DNA of 32,069 nucleotides from Polyangia bacterium. GTDB taxonomy: Bacteria > Myxococcota_A > Polyangia > Polyangiales > Polyangiaceae. The translations under genes were made by a program, and so were the position numbers. The stretch covers positions 1 to 32,069 of the forward strand of contig JAUHZF010000065.1 of NCBI GenBank assembly GCA_030426145.1. The letters are read 5' to 3'. The notes under the pieces are model-generated. The model ran no database searches and was not told the DNA's origin. It worked only from the letters and a program-made list of their open reading frames with translations. This document shows positions 23,061 to 31,104 of the stretch, piece by piece. Position 1 is the stretch's first letter. Each line of letters starts with the position of its first letter.

Positions 23061-23227
23061 CGAACCTGGGCCCTCGAACCTCGAACCTGGGCGCTGGCGG
23101 GGCTTGGGCGTGCCTCTGCCCACACTGCTGACACGGAAGGACACGAGGGCTGTCGTTGAGGTGCCATAGGCGCCCCTGCGAGGGTGGAACGACAGCCATC
23201 GTGGCGTTGTGAGACGCCAGTGTCGCC
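23061..23227 (+). repeat. 167-bp direct duplication, copy 2
   Basis: Second copy of the segment at 22659-22825. Here the heptamer array before the unit is reduced to the two units inside the copy and the hexamer tract is short, so the arrays have expanded or shrunk since the duplication. Confidence 0.85.
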
Positions 23228-23249
23228 CTTTGGGGACCACGACGACGAA

Positions 23250-23352
23250 AACGCTCACGAGGGCGAGAACGAGAACGCTCACGAGGGCGAGAACGAGAAC
23301 GCTCACGAGGGCGAGAACGAGAACGCTCACGAGGGCGAGAACGAGAACGCTC
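23250..23352 (+). repeat. 24-bp tandem array, 4.3 copies
   Basis: Four perfect 24-bp units start at 23250, 23274, 23298 and 23322, followed by the first 7 bases of a fifth. In one plus frame the unit would read NAHEGENE, but the surrounding frame (23184-23390) has no ribosome site or homology, so I regard it as non-coding. Confidence 0.95.
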
Positions 23353-23365
23353 CAAGTCCCCCTAT

Positions 23366-23378
23366 CCGAACGGCATTG
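23366..23378 (-). repeat. Right 13-bp inverted repeat of the island
   Basis: CCGAACGGCATTG, the exact reverse complement of 22393-22405. It follows the 24-bp array by 13 bp. Confidence 0.8.
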
Positions 23379-23525
23379 CCCCTGACTTGAAACTCACACT
23401 CAGCACCTGTCCTCGTTGGGTCGCCGCAGCTGCAGCGCTCAGCGCCGTAGAAGGCCGAGTTCCCTCCGGATGAGTTCTCGCCCTCGAGTGTTCCGGCCAC
23501 CCGGGGGCCCATGCAAGAACGTAAA

Positions 23526-23555
23526 CGGCCGCCTCCCTGGCGTGGGAAGCGGCCG
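23526..23555 (-). terminator. Rho-independent terminator of the lipoprotein gene at 23574-24587
   Basis: Arms 23526-23537 and 23544-23555 pair over 12 bp with one mismatch and a 6-nt loop. Read on the minus strand, the stem CGGCCGCTTCCC...GGGAGGCGGCCG is followed by TTTACGTTCTT, a U-rich tail. It starts 18 nt after the stop codon of the minus-strand gene. Confidence 0.8.
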
Positions 23556-23573
23556 CGTCTGGTCCCGGTCAGC

Positions 23574-24587
23574 TCAGTTGCCGACGATGACGATGTCGTC
23601 GAGGCCAAAGTCCTCATCGCCAGAGTTGAGGCTAGCCGTCACGATGAGCGTGAGCGTGCTTCCCGTGCCCGCGATGGCCTTGGTGAAGGTCGCAGCCGTC
23701 GGCCCAACCGCAACTGCACCATCGCCGGTTCCGTCGAGGTTGGTGTCCTCTCGGAAGAGGCCGTTCGTGGCCGTATCGCCTCGGAACTCGATGATGTTCA
23801 CTGGCTGACCACCATCGATGACCACCTCGAACCTCAAGAAGTCGGCAGTGTCCATATCGTTGTTCATGTCCTGAGCAAGGGCCTCAGCGAGCTTGAACGA
23901 GATCTGCAAGTTGGTGAGATTCGATATGTTGAGGTTCTGCCACTGCATGACCGCCGGCAGCGTAAGACCTTCGCCGTCGCCGTCCTGAAGTGTCAGGAAG
24001 TTTCCGGCAAAGCCCATGTAGTCGCCGGTGATGTTGGGCGCAGTGCCACCATCGAAGTCACCGCCAGTGGTTCCGTCCGAGATCCCCCAGTAGTCGTTGG
24101 TTCCGTCGGAGAAGAACGTGGCCGCTACCGCGTTCCCATCGAGCTTCACGAAGCCGAGGTCGTCGGCAAAATCCTCGTTGAGGACGGTTGTCGGCATGCC
24201 GCCGCCCGAGCCGCCCATGCCGCCCATGCCCATCACTCCGCCGGCGCCCCCCATACCGCCGGCGCCCATCATGCCGCCCGCGCCGCCCATGCCGCCCGCG
24301 CCGCCCATGCCGCCCATGGCCATCATGCCACCCGTCCCGCCAGCACCGCCCATGCCGCCCGCGCTCGACGAGCTGGAGGAAGAGCTGCTGCTCGACGACG
24401 AGGTGCCGCCGCCCGCGCTGCTGGAGCTCGTAGCCATGCCAGACGACGACGAGGTCGTGGGCACGCCGGAGCTGCTGGAGGTGGTGGTGTCGTCCTCGTC
24501 GGTGTCATCGGTGCAGCCCTGCACGCTGGTCATGGCGAAGAGGGCGCCCATGCCGAGGGCGAGCAGGCTGTTGGAAGAAAGTCGCAT
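23574..24587 (-). CDS. Lipoprotein with Ser and Gly/Met spacers and a C-terminal beta domain
   Basis: 337 aa from ATG 24587, with GGAG 8 nt upstream. The signal MRLSSNSLLALGMGALFAMTSVQGC ends in a lipobox (VQGC). Residues about 26-135 are a low-complexity spacer: runs of Ser with Thr/Gly, including a run of about 13 Ser, then repeated GGMGGAGGMGG. Residues about 136-337 form a beta-sandwich-like domain (VLNEDFADDLGFVKL, YWGISDG, YMGFAGNFLTLQDGDG, LQISFKLAEALAQDMNNDMDTADFLRFEVVIDGG, then SLNSGDEDFGLDDIVIVGN at the end). This resembles jelly-roll domains of secreted proteins; no enzyme motif is seen. A stem that can hide its ribosome site lies directly upstream. Confidence 0.82.
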   Translation of the reverse strand: MRLSSNSLLALGMGALFAMTSVQGCTDDTDEDDTTTSSSSGVPTTSSSSGMATSSSSAGGGTSSSSSSSSSSSSSAGGMGGAGGTGGMMAMGGMGGAGGMGGAGGMMGAGGMGGAGGVMGMGGMGGSGGGMPTTVLNEDFADDLGFVKLDGNAVAATFFSDGTNDYWGISDGTTGGDFDGGTAPNITGDYMGFAGNFLTLQDGDGEGLTLPAVMQWQNLNISNLTNLQISFKLAEALAQDMNNDMDTADFLRFEVVIDGGQPVNIIEFRGDTATNGLFREDTNLDGTGDGAVAVGPTAATFTKAIAGTGSTLTLIVTASLNSGDEDFGLDDIVIVGN

Positions 24588-24591
24588 GGTT

Positions 24592-24661
24592 GGGGTCTCC
24601 TATGGTCTAGGGCATAGCCAGCTCGAGGCCGGGGCGCCAGTGGCGGGACCATAGGAGCCCC
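24592..24661 (-). promoter_or_regulatory. Long inverted repeat in the mRNA leader that includes the Shine-Dalgarno
   Basis: CTCCTATGGTC (24597-24607) and GACCATAGGAG (24647-24657) pair perfectly over 11 bp. After a 1-nt bulge GGGG (24592-24595) also pairs with CCCC (24658-24661), giving 15 pairs around a 39-nt loop. On the minus strand the 3' arm contains the GGAG ribosome site, 8 nt before the ATG at 24587, so folding would block translation. No U-run follows, so a terminator role is less likely. Confidence 0.6.
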
Positions 24662-24717
24662 GTGTGACATGTGGCGCTCAGCGAAACGACAATCGCCGAG
24701 CGCGTCGAGTAGGACCT

Positions 24718-26277
<1,560 letters not shown>

Positions 26278-26278
26278 G

Positions 26279-26327
26279 AGGTTCTCCTTCCGGGAGCCAT
26301 CCATCGCTCCTCGGAGCCGCGGAACCT
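26279..26327 (-). promoter_or_regulatory. Leader with inverted repeats around the ribosome site of the TolB-like lipoprotein
   Basis: AGGTTC (26279-26284) pairs with GAACCT (26322-26327), enclosing the AAGGAG ribosome site (26284-26289). Inside, GGAGC (26293-26297) can pair with GCTCC (26306-26310), and GGAG (26313-26316) can pair with the CTCC opposite the ribosome site. Alternative folds are possible, but the arms are short. Confidence 0.3.
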
Positions 26328-26522
26328 ACCCCGCAGTTGTGACAGCTCGGCGTCATCCGACGCAAGAAGTACGACCGACACCTACAAATCACATAAGCCC
26401 TTGAATCTACGTCTCTAGGTGGACTCTTTTTCTAGGACCTGGGGCTCGGTGCGAGCGACCCATCAGCTCGGGCCGCCCTGATGCCCACCGGCAGCCGCCC
26501 CACTCCGGAGTCGAGTAGACGC

Positions 26523-27278
26523 TCAGAAGCGGCCGAGGAGGGCGCCAGCGGGGCGGATGGCGAAGACCGAGAAGGAGGCGTCGACGTCGCCGACGGTCGC
26601 TTGGGCCCAGTGCATGTCGCCGGCGAGCTCGAGGGCGGCGTAGAGGTAGCGGAAGCCGATGCGCAGGCCGAAGAGGCCGCCGGCCTGGGCGTGCCAGCCC
26701 CGGATCGATTCGACGCCGACGATGGTTGGGTCGAGGGGATCCTGTGGGAGGTCGCGCTGGCCGTTGAGGTACTCCATGCCGACGCGAGGACCGAGGTAGA
26801 ACGAGTAGATGTCGGCGTCGCTGCGGTAGCCGAACAAGAGCGGGATATCGCCGCCGAAGCCACCTACGCGAACGCCGAGGTCGTCGCGGCGTTTGGGGAG
26901 CAGACCCGAAGCACCGAGCCCGACCGAAAAGGCGAGGCTGTCCTCCTCGCCGAAGGGGAACGATCGCCTCAGATCGGCGCGAATGGATCGCGCCGTGTAG
27001 AGCAGGCCGGCGTCGTACTCCCCGCCGAGGCCCAACCGTCCACCCACCCACGGGGCGAAGCCGGGCGATACGGCGCCCTCTTCGACCGCCGCCTCTGCCA
27101 CGTTTTCCGGGCCGAGCTCGGGGGGAGCCACGTTGATGGATCCAGAGAAGCCAGCGCCCACCGTGACCTCGTCCTCCTGAAGGGCGTGCGCCGTGTGCAT
27201 GAGCGGCGCTGCACCGCCGCAGGCGGTGGCACCGAGGCCCAGCAGGGCCAGTGGGAACAGGCGTGAGGTCGCGGTCAT
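26523..27278 (-). CDS. Predicted outer-membrane beta-barrel-like protein with lipobox-like signal
   Basis: 251 aa from ATG 27278, with GAGG 8 nt upstream. The signal MTATSRLFPLALLGLGATACGG has a lipobox-like end. The mature part alternates hydrophobic and polar residues with many Gly and aromatic residues: VTVGAGFSGSIN, WVGGRLGLGGEYDAGLLYTARSIRADLRRSF, LAFSVGLGASG, IYSFYLGPRVGMEYL, LFGLRIGFRYLYAALELAGDMHW. It ends FAIRPAGALLGRF with a terminal Phe, a common outer-membrane-barrel signature. Its start is 24 bp after the aminotransferase stop on the same strand, so the two may be co-transcribed, though their functions do not suggest a link. The 218-bp gap to the TolB-like gene holds no feature I can support. 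Confidence 0.7.
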   Translation of the reverse strand: MTATSRLFPLALLGLGATACGGAAPLMHTAHALQEDEVTVGAGFSGSINVAPPELGPENVAEAAVEEGAVSPGFAPWVGGRLGLGGEYDAGLLYTARSIRADLRRSFPFGEEDSLAFSVGLGASGLLPKRRDDLGVRVGGFGGDIPLLFGYRSDADIYSFYLGPRVGMEYLNGQRDLPQDPLDPTIVGVESIRGWHAQAGGLFGLRIGFRYLYAALELAGDMHWAQATVGDVDASFSVFAIRPAGALLGRF

Positions 27279-27302
27279 GACGGTGGCCTCAGGCCCGCCA
27301 TC

Positions 27303-28535
27303 CTACGCGAGGACGGTGTCGAGGCCCTCGACGATTCGCGCCACGGCCGCCTCGTTGACCGCGCACATCGCCACCCGCAACGCGCCGCGCGTGGGGATGA
27401 CGTAGATGCCCATCTCGCGAAGAGCCGCTGCTTTGGCTTTGGGATCGTCACAGAAGACCGTGGTGAAGAAGCCACCCTGATAACGGGGGTAGACGATGCG
27501 CTCTTTCGGCCCCGCGAGCTCGTTCCAAGCTTTCACCCGGCGGTCGAGCATGTCGACGAGGGCTTGGCGCTCGGTCTTGACCTGCTGACTCAGCACCGGG
27601 TCGGTGAGCACCCTCGTGATGCCCGCCTGGCCGCCCGCGTTGCAGTTCGACCACAAGCCACGGCACGAGAAGGTGATGGCGTTGTTGATTTGGTCGCGCT
27701 GCGCAGCGTCTGGCACCGAGGCCACCAGCGCTCCGACCCGGAGTCCGTACTGCGCAAACGACTTCGAGGCCGACCAGGCGAACAACACCAGCAAGTCGTC
27801 GGCGAGCTCGGCGAGCGCCTTCACGGCCGCCTCGAGCGCGTCGGGGGCGTAGTAGGCGTAGGCCACGTCGAGCAGCACGATGAGCGGTCCCGTCTTGGCG
27901 TGCTTGCGCAGGACGTCGCTCGTCGCCTTCCACTCGTCGGCGTCGAGCGAGTAGCCGGTCGGGTTGTGGCAGGGGGTGTTGAGGATGACCATGCATCGCC
28001 CCTGCGCGGCGAGGAGCTCGCCGATGCTCGCGTCGAGGGCGGCGGTGTCGAAGCGGCCGTCCTCGGCGAACATGTTGAAGGTGGTCAACTCGCGCCCCGC
28101 CTCGTCGGCGAGGGTCTGGTAGGGGCCCCAGTAAAAGGAGCCGGTGAGCACGGTCTGACCCGGCTCGAGGAAGTCGTCCATGGCCATGCGCAACGCGCCC
28201 GAGCCGCCCGGCGTCGATACGCAGACCGACACGTCGTGCAGCGAGCTACCCGCGAGGAGATCGTCGATGACCGCCTGGCGAAAATCGGGACGCCCCGGGA
28301 TGGGGGCGTAACCGGCTCCGACCCGCGAATCGACCTGGCGTAGGGCCTCGACCACCGCCGGCATCGTCGCGAGGTTGCCCTCGTCGTCGAGCAGAGCGCC
28401 GATGGTTGCGTTGATGACGTCTTCACCGGCCGCGATGCGCTGCTTTGCCTCTGCGTTGAGGGCGAAGATGGGGTCGTTCCCCGGGCGCTGGCGTCGCGAC
28501 GCGATGAGAAAGTCCATGGAGTTGTCGGCTACCAT
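27303..28535 (-). CDS. Class I (aspartate/aromatic-type) aminotransferase
   Basis: 410 aa from ATG 28535, a typical family length; a reading from 28595 adds an implausible Pro/Gly-rich N-terminus. Fold-type I PLP landmarks are in order: GxGYAPIPGRPDFRQAV, STPGGSGALRMA, NTPCHNPTG (cofactor-ring Asn), LLDVAYAYY (Asp/Tyr pair), FAWSASKSFAQYGLRVG (Lys258 Schiff-base lysine and phosphate-binding Arg), and GIYVIPTRGALRVAM (carboxylate-binding Arg). The SxSKxxxxYGxRxG form and the GRPxFR region put it in the aspartate/aromatic aminotransferase branch. The substrate cannot be told. The gene is cytoplasmic and divergent from the small lipoprotein gene at 28655. Confidence 0.92.
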   Translation of the reverse strand: MVADNSMDFLIASRRQRPGNDPIFALNAEAKQRIAAGEDVINATIGALLDDEGNLATMPAVVEALRQVDSRVGAGYAPIPGRPDFRQAVIDDLLAGSSLHDVSVCVSTPGGSGALRMAMDDFLEPGQTVLTGSFYWGPYQTLADEAGRELTTFNMFAEDGRFDTAALDASIGELLAAQGRCMVILNTPCHNPTGYSLDADEWKATSDVLRKHAKTGPLIVLLDVAYAYYAPDALEAAVKALAELADDLLVLFAWSASKSFAQYGLRVGALVASVPDAAQRDQINNAITFSCRGLWSNCNAGGQAGITRVLTDPVLSQQVKTERQALVDMLDRRVKAWNELAGPKERIVYPRYQGGFFTTVFCDDPKAKAAALREMGIYVIPTRGALRVAMCAVNEAAVARIVEGLDTVLA

Positions 28536-28641
28536 GAAGGGGTCATCGCCGCAAAACCCGCCGAGAGCCCCGCGAGGAGGCCAATTCGGACCCATTGCGC
28601 GGTTCGCGCGGGTGGGTCTGGCGCACGCAGCTCGTCCTCTC

Positions 28642-28647
28642 TAGTCT
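28642..28647 (+). promoter_or_regulatory. -10-like TAGTCT, predicted near-leaderless
   Basis: TAGTCT ends 7 nt before the ATG at 28655. There is no Shine-Dalgarno before this ATG, which fits a leaderless start. No -35 match. Confidence 0.3.
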
Positions 28648-28654
28648 CTGCGTC

Positions 28655-28882
28655 ATGATGCGTCGCCTCTGCTTCACCACGACCCTCTTCGCGCTCGTCG
28701 CCTGCGGGGGCTCGTCGAGCGAGTCGCCTTGGCCTCGGGAGCCAGCCAACCTCGATGGCGATCCCAGCGGCGAGAACGCCCCCGACGGCAACGTCATCGA
28801 CGTGACCCAACTGCCCAACAACTACGACGAGGGCGAAGGCGGCGCCGGCGCCGACGACGACGAAGACCCCGAAGCGGAGTGA
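28655..28882 (+). CDS. Small acidic lipoprotein
   Basis: 75 aa from ATG 28655; a second ATG follows at once. The signal MMRRLCFTTTLFALVAC has a canonical lipobox (LVAC). The mature part of about 58 residues is Ser-rich, then Pro/Asn/Asp-rich, ending in a run of Asp/Glu/Gly (EGGAGADDDEDPEAE), probably disordered. The reading frame extends upstream to 28595, but without a usable start. It is 3 bp before the glycosyltransferase start and probably co-transcribed with it. Confidence 0.7.
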   Translation: MMRRLCFTTTLFALVACGGSSSESPWPREPANLDGDPSGENAPDGNVIDVTQLPNNYDEGEGGAGADDDEDPEAE

Positions 28883-28885
28883 GCC

Positions 28886-30538
28886 GTGGGCCTGGTCTCG
28901 CTGTGCATGATCGCCCGCGACGAGGCGGGGATGATCGGGCCGTGCATCGCATCGGCTCGGCCGCTCTGCGACGAGCTCATCGTCGTCGACACGGGCAGCA
29001 CCGACGAGACCGTCGCCATCGCCGAAGCCGCCGGGGCGAAGGTGATCCCCTTCACCTGGTGTGACGACTTCGCCGCTGCGCGCAATGCCTCCATCGCCGC
29101 CGCCACCGGCGCGTGGGTCCTCGTGCTCGACGCCGATGAACGTCTCACCCCGGAGAGCCCGGCGCGCATCCGCCAGGTGATCGAGCAGGCCGGCGACAGC
29201 TTCGATGCAGGCATGCTCAGGCTCCACGACGCCGACCGCCTCGACGCCACCCCGGCCGAGGTCCTGTCCGGCGCGGCGCGCCTCGCCGAGCCGATGTACC
29301 TGCCCCGCCTCCTACGCCGCACCGATGACCTCGCCTACGAGGGCGTGGTGCACGAGTCGGTGCGGACGTGGTCTGCGCGCCACGGCCATCGGCAGCTCGA
29401 CGTCGAAGGCGACATCATCCACCTCGGCGCCGTGCCCTCGCATCGCTTGGTGCGCGACAAGGGCACCCGCAACCGGCGTCTGCTCGAGAAGCGTCTCGCG
29501 CTCGAGCCCGACGACTTCACGGTGCACGGCTACCTCGCCCACGAACACATCGGCGCTGGCGACGGCGACGCTGCCTGGAAGGTGATCGAGGCCGGGTGGT
29601 CCGTCTTCCTCCAGAGCGAGCCGAGCACCCTGCGTTCGGTGCTTCGCCTCTTCGCGGCCCGGGCGCTCGTCCAGATGCAGCGCGGCGACGCGGAGGGTGT
29701 GCTCGCCACCTGCGATGCCACCGAAGCCTACGAAGGACGCCACCCCGACGTCTCGTTCTTCCGTGCCCGCGCGCTCGAGCTGCGCGCGTCACAAGACCCC
29801 GACCAGCGCCAGCGGTACCTCTCGGAGGCCGCCAGCCACTATCGGCAGACCATCGCGCAGGCCGACGACCTCGTCGCTCAGCGCTACGTGCGGGGTGCCA
29901 GCACGTGGGCGGGTCAGACGCGACTCGGCACCGTCGAGCTGATGCGCGGCCGTCTCGATGACGCGGCGGCCGCCTTCGACGCTGCGCTCACGACCACCCC
30001 CGACCCGACCGAAGCGCGCCTCGGCGCGGCGGAAGTCGCCGTGGCCCGCGGCGATCTCACCGCGCCTTCACCAGCCTCGGCGCTCGACGCCATCGCCCCT
30101 GACTTGGAAACAGGCCGGCCCGACGCGTGGCTCATCGCGGCGACCCGACACGAAGCCGCTGGCGACCTCGACGCCTTCGCCCGCGACCTGGCCCAAGCAC
30201 GGGCTGCATCGACCGGCGGCTACTTCGCGGGTCACCGCCACCGACTTCACACCGCCGCCCACCTGAGCTTGCTCGCCTATCGCGATCAACCAACGCCAGG
30301 TCCCGGCAGCCTCGGCGCCGCCTGCGCACTCATGTCCGGCCAAACCTGCTCGGCGCAGCTCGACCCCTACGAGCGCCCTGCCCTCATCCGCCTCGTCGCC
30401 AACCTCCTGCGCAACGACCGGCCGGAGCCGGTCGAGCGGCTTCTGACCGACGAGGCCGCGCGCATGCTGCCCGGCATCAAGGCGCTGGTGCTCGATGTGA
30501 TCTCGAGCTTGGGCATGTCGGTGGAGGAAGCGCCGTGA
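28886..30538 (+). CDS. GT2-family glycosyltransferase with TPR-like C-terminal region
   Basis: 550 aa from GTG 28886, with GGAG 6 nt upstream inside the end of the preceding gene. The N-terminal 230 residues are a GT-A fold of the SunS/WcaA-like type: [71 protein letters not shown] (metal-binding DAD at 82-84), then YEGVVHESV. From about 230 on, helical TPR-like pairs follow ([68 protein letters not shown]). No signal or membrane segment is visible, so it is cytoplasmic. Relatives glycosylate peptides, proteins or lipid carriers. The stop overlaps the next start (GTGA), so it is coupled to the RlpA-like gene. Confidence 0.88.
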   Translation: MGLVSLCMIARDEAGMIGPCIASARPLCDELIVVDTGSTDETVAIAEAAGAKVIPFTWCDDFAAARNASIAAATGAWVLVLDADERLTPESPARIRQVIEQAGDSFDAGMLRLHDADRLDATPAEVLSGAARLAEPMYLPRLLRRTDDLAYEGVVHESVRTWSARHGHRQLDVEGDIIHLGAVPSHRLVRDKGTRNRRLLEKRLALEPDDFTVHGYLAHEHIGAGDGDAAWKVIEAGWSVFLQSEPSTLRSVLRLFAARALVQMQRGDAEGVLATCDATEAYEGRHPDVSFFRARALELRASQDPDQRQRYLSEAASHYRQTIAQADDLVAQRYVRGASTWAGQTRLGTVELMRGRLDDAAAAFDAALTTTPDPTEARLGAAEVAVARGDLTAPSPASALDAIAPDLETGRPDAWLIAATRHEAAGDLDAFARDLAQARAASTGGYFAGHRHRLHTAAHLSLLAYRDQPTPGPGSLGAACALMSGQTCSAQLDPYERPALIRLVANLLRNDRPEPVERLLTDEAARMLPGIKALVLDVISSLGMSVEEAP

Positions 30539-31086
30539 GAGCCCGCGTCGCCCTGGGACTGCTCGCTTTCGTGGCCTGTCGCGAGACCATGGCCCCGCCC
30601 CCACCCGCCACGCCGTACACCTATCCCCACCGCTATACGTACCCGGGTGGCTCCCCCGCGCCGCCGGTTCCGCCGCCTGCGCCGAGTCCCTACCTGCCGC
30701 CACACGGGCCACCGCCCTCTGCACCCGAGATCAGCGGCGGACCGAGCTCAGGCCCGAACCATGCTCGTGACATCGCCCCGCCCGCGGCGCCCTTCCAAGC
30801 CGGTGAGGCGAGCTACTATCACGACAGCCTCGCCGGCAATGCCACGGCAAGCGGTTCTCCGTACGACCCGACGAAGCTCACGGCCGCGCACCGCAACCTA
30901 CCCTTCGGCACCGTCGTCGACGTGGTCCGCAAAGACGGTCGCTGGGTACGGGTGACCATCAACGATCGCGGCCCGTATCACGGCGGTCGCGTCATCGATC
31001 TCTCCCGGCGCGCGGCCGAGCGCCTCGGCCTCACGAAGCGCGGCGTCGCCCCCGTGAAGATCTACATCATCTCGCGCCCACGCTGA
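30535..31086 (+). CDS. rlpA: RlpA-like lipoprotein (double-psi beta-barrel)
   Basis: 183 aa from GTG 30535, which overlaps the preceding stop as GTGA. The frame is open far upstream, but only as a shadow of the glycosyltransferase. The signal [15 protein letters not shown] is short with a lipobox-like end. Residues about 16-95 are Pro/Tyr/Ser-rich and disordered. Residues about 97-183 are the RlpA domain: [64 protein letters not shown], with the NDRGP block at 143-147. RlpA proteins are outer-membrane lipoproteins acting on septal peptidoglycan, some as lytic transglycosylases that prefer stem-free glycans. There is no SPOR domain, unlike E. coli RlpA, so septal targeting is not implied. Confidence 0.88.
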   Translation: MRARVALGLLAFVACRETMAPPPPATPYTYPHRYTYPGGSPAPPVPPPAPSPYLPPHGPPPSAPEISGGPSSGPNHARDIAPPAAPFQAGEASYYHDSLAGNATASGSPYDPTKLTAAHRNLPFGTVVDVVRKDGRWVRVTINDRGPYHGGRVIDLSRRAAERLGLTKRGVAPVKIYIISRPR

Positions 31087-31104
31087 GGCGCGCCGACGCT
31101 ACCC

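Larger units (their letters stand above)
22393..23378. mobile_element. 986-bp non-coding repeat island bounded by a 13-bp inverted repeat (MITE-like candidate)
   Basis: CAATGCCGTTCGG at 22393-22405 and its exact reverse complement at 23366-23378 bound the island; 4 of the next 6 inner bases also match (a T, then GGG). Inside, in order, are hexamer and heptamer arrays, copy 1 of a 167-bp duplication, a triplicated 21-bp motif, copy 2 of the duplication and a 24-bp array. No transposase or credible gene is inside and no clear target duplication is seen, so a mobile origin is an inference. It fills the gap between two convergent genes (22390-23573). Confidence 0.4.

Noticed and set aside
21334-23355. 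673-residue minus-strand reading frame full of RSRPRE and RGSRFEV repeats
   Set aside because: It runs antisense through the whole lipid-kinase gene and the repeat island. Its repeats come from the 24-bp and 7-bp arrays, and substitutions between the two 167-bp copies mostly change residues.
23184-23390. 68-residue plus-strand frame with NAHEGENE repeats
   Set aside because: It is explained by the 24-bp array, has no ribosome site and no domain, and starts inside the 167-bp duplication.
26502-26511. ACTCCGGAGT palindrome after the outer-membrane-barrel gene as an operator or terminator
   Set aside because: It has no loop for a hairpin, lies downstream of the stop of the minus-strand gene, and has no -10 nearby.
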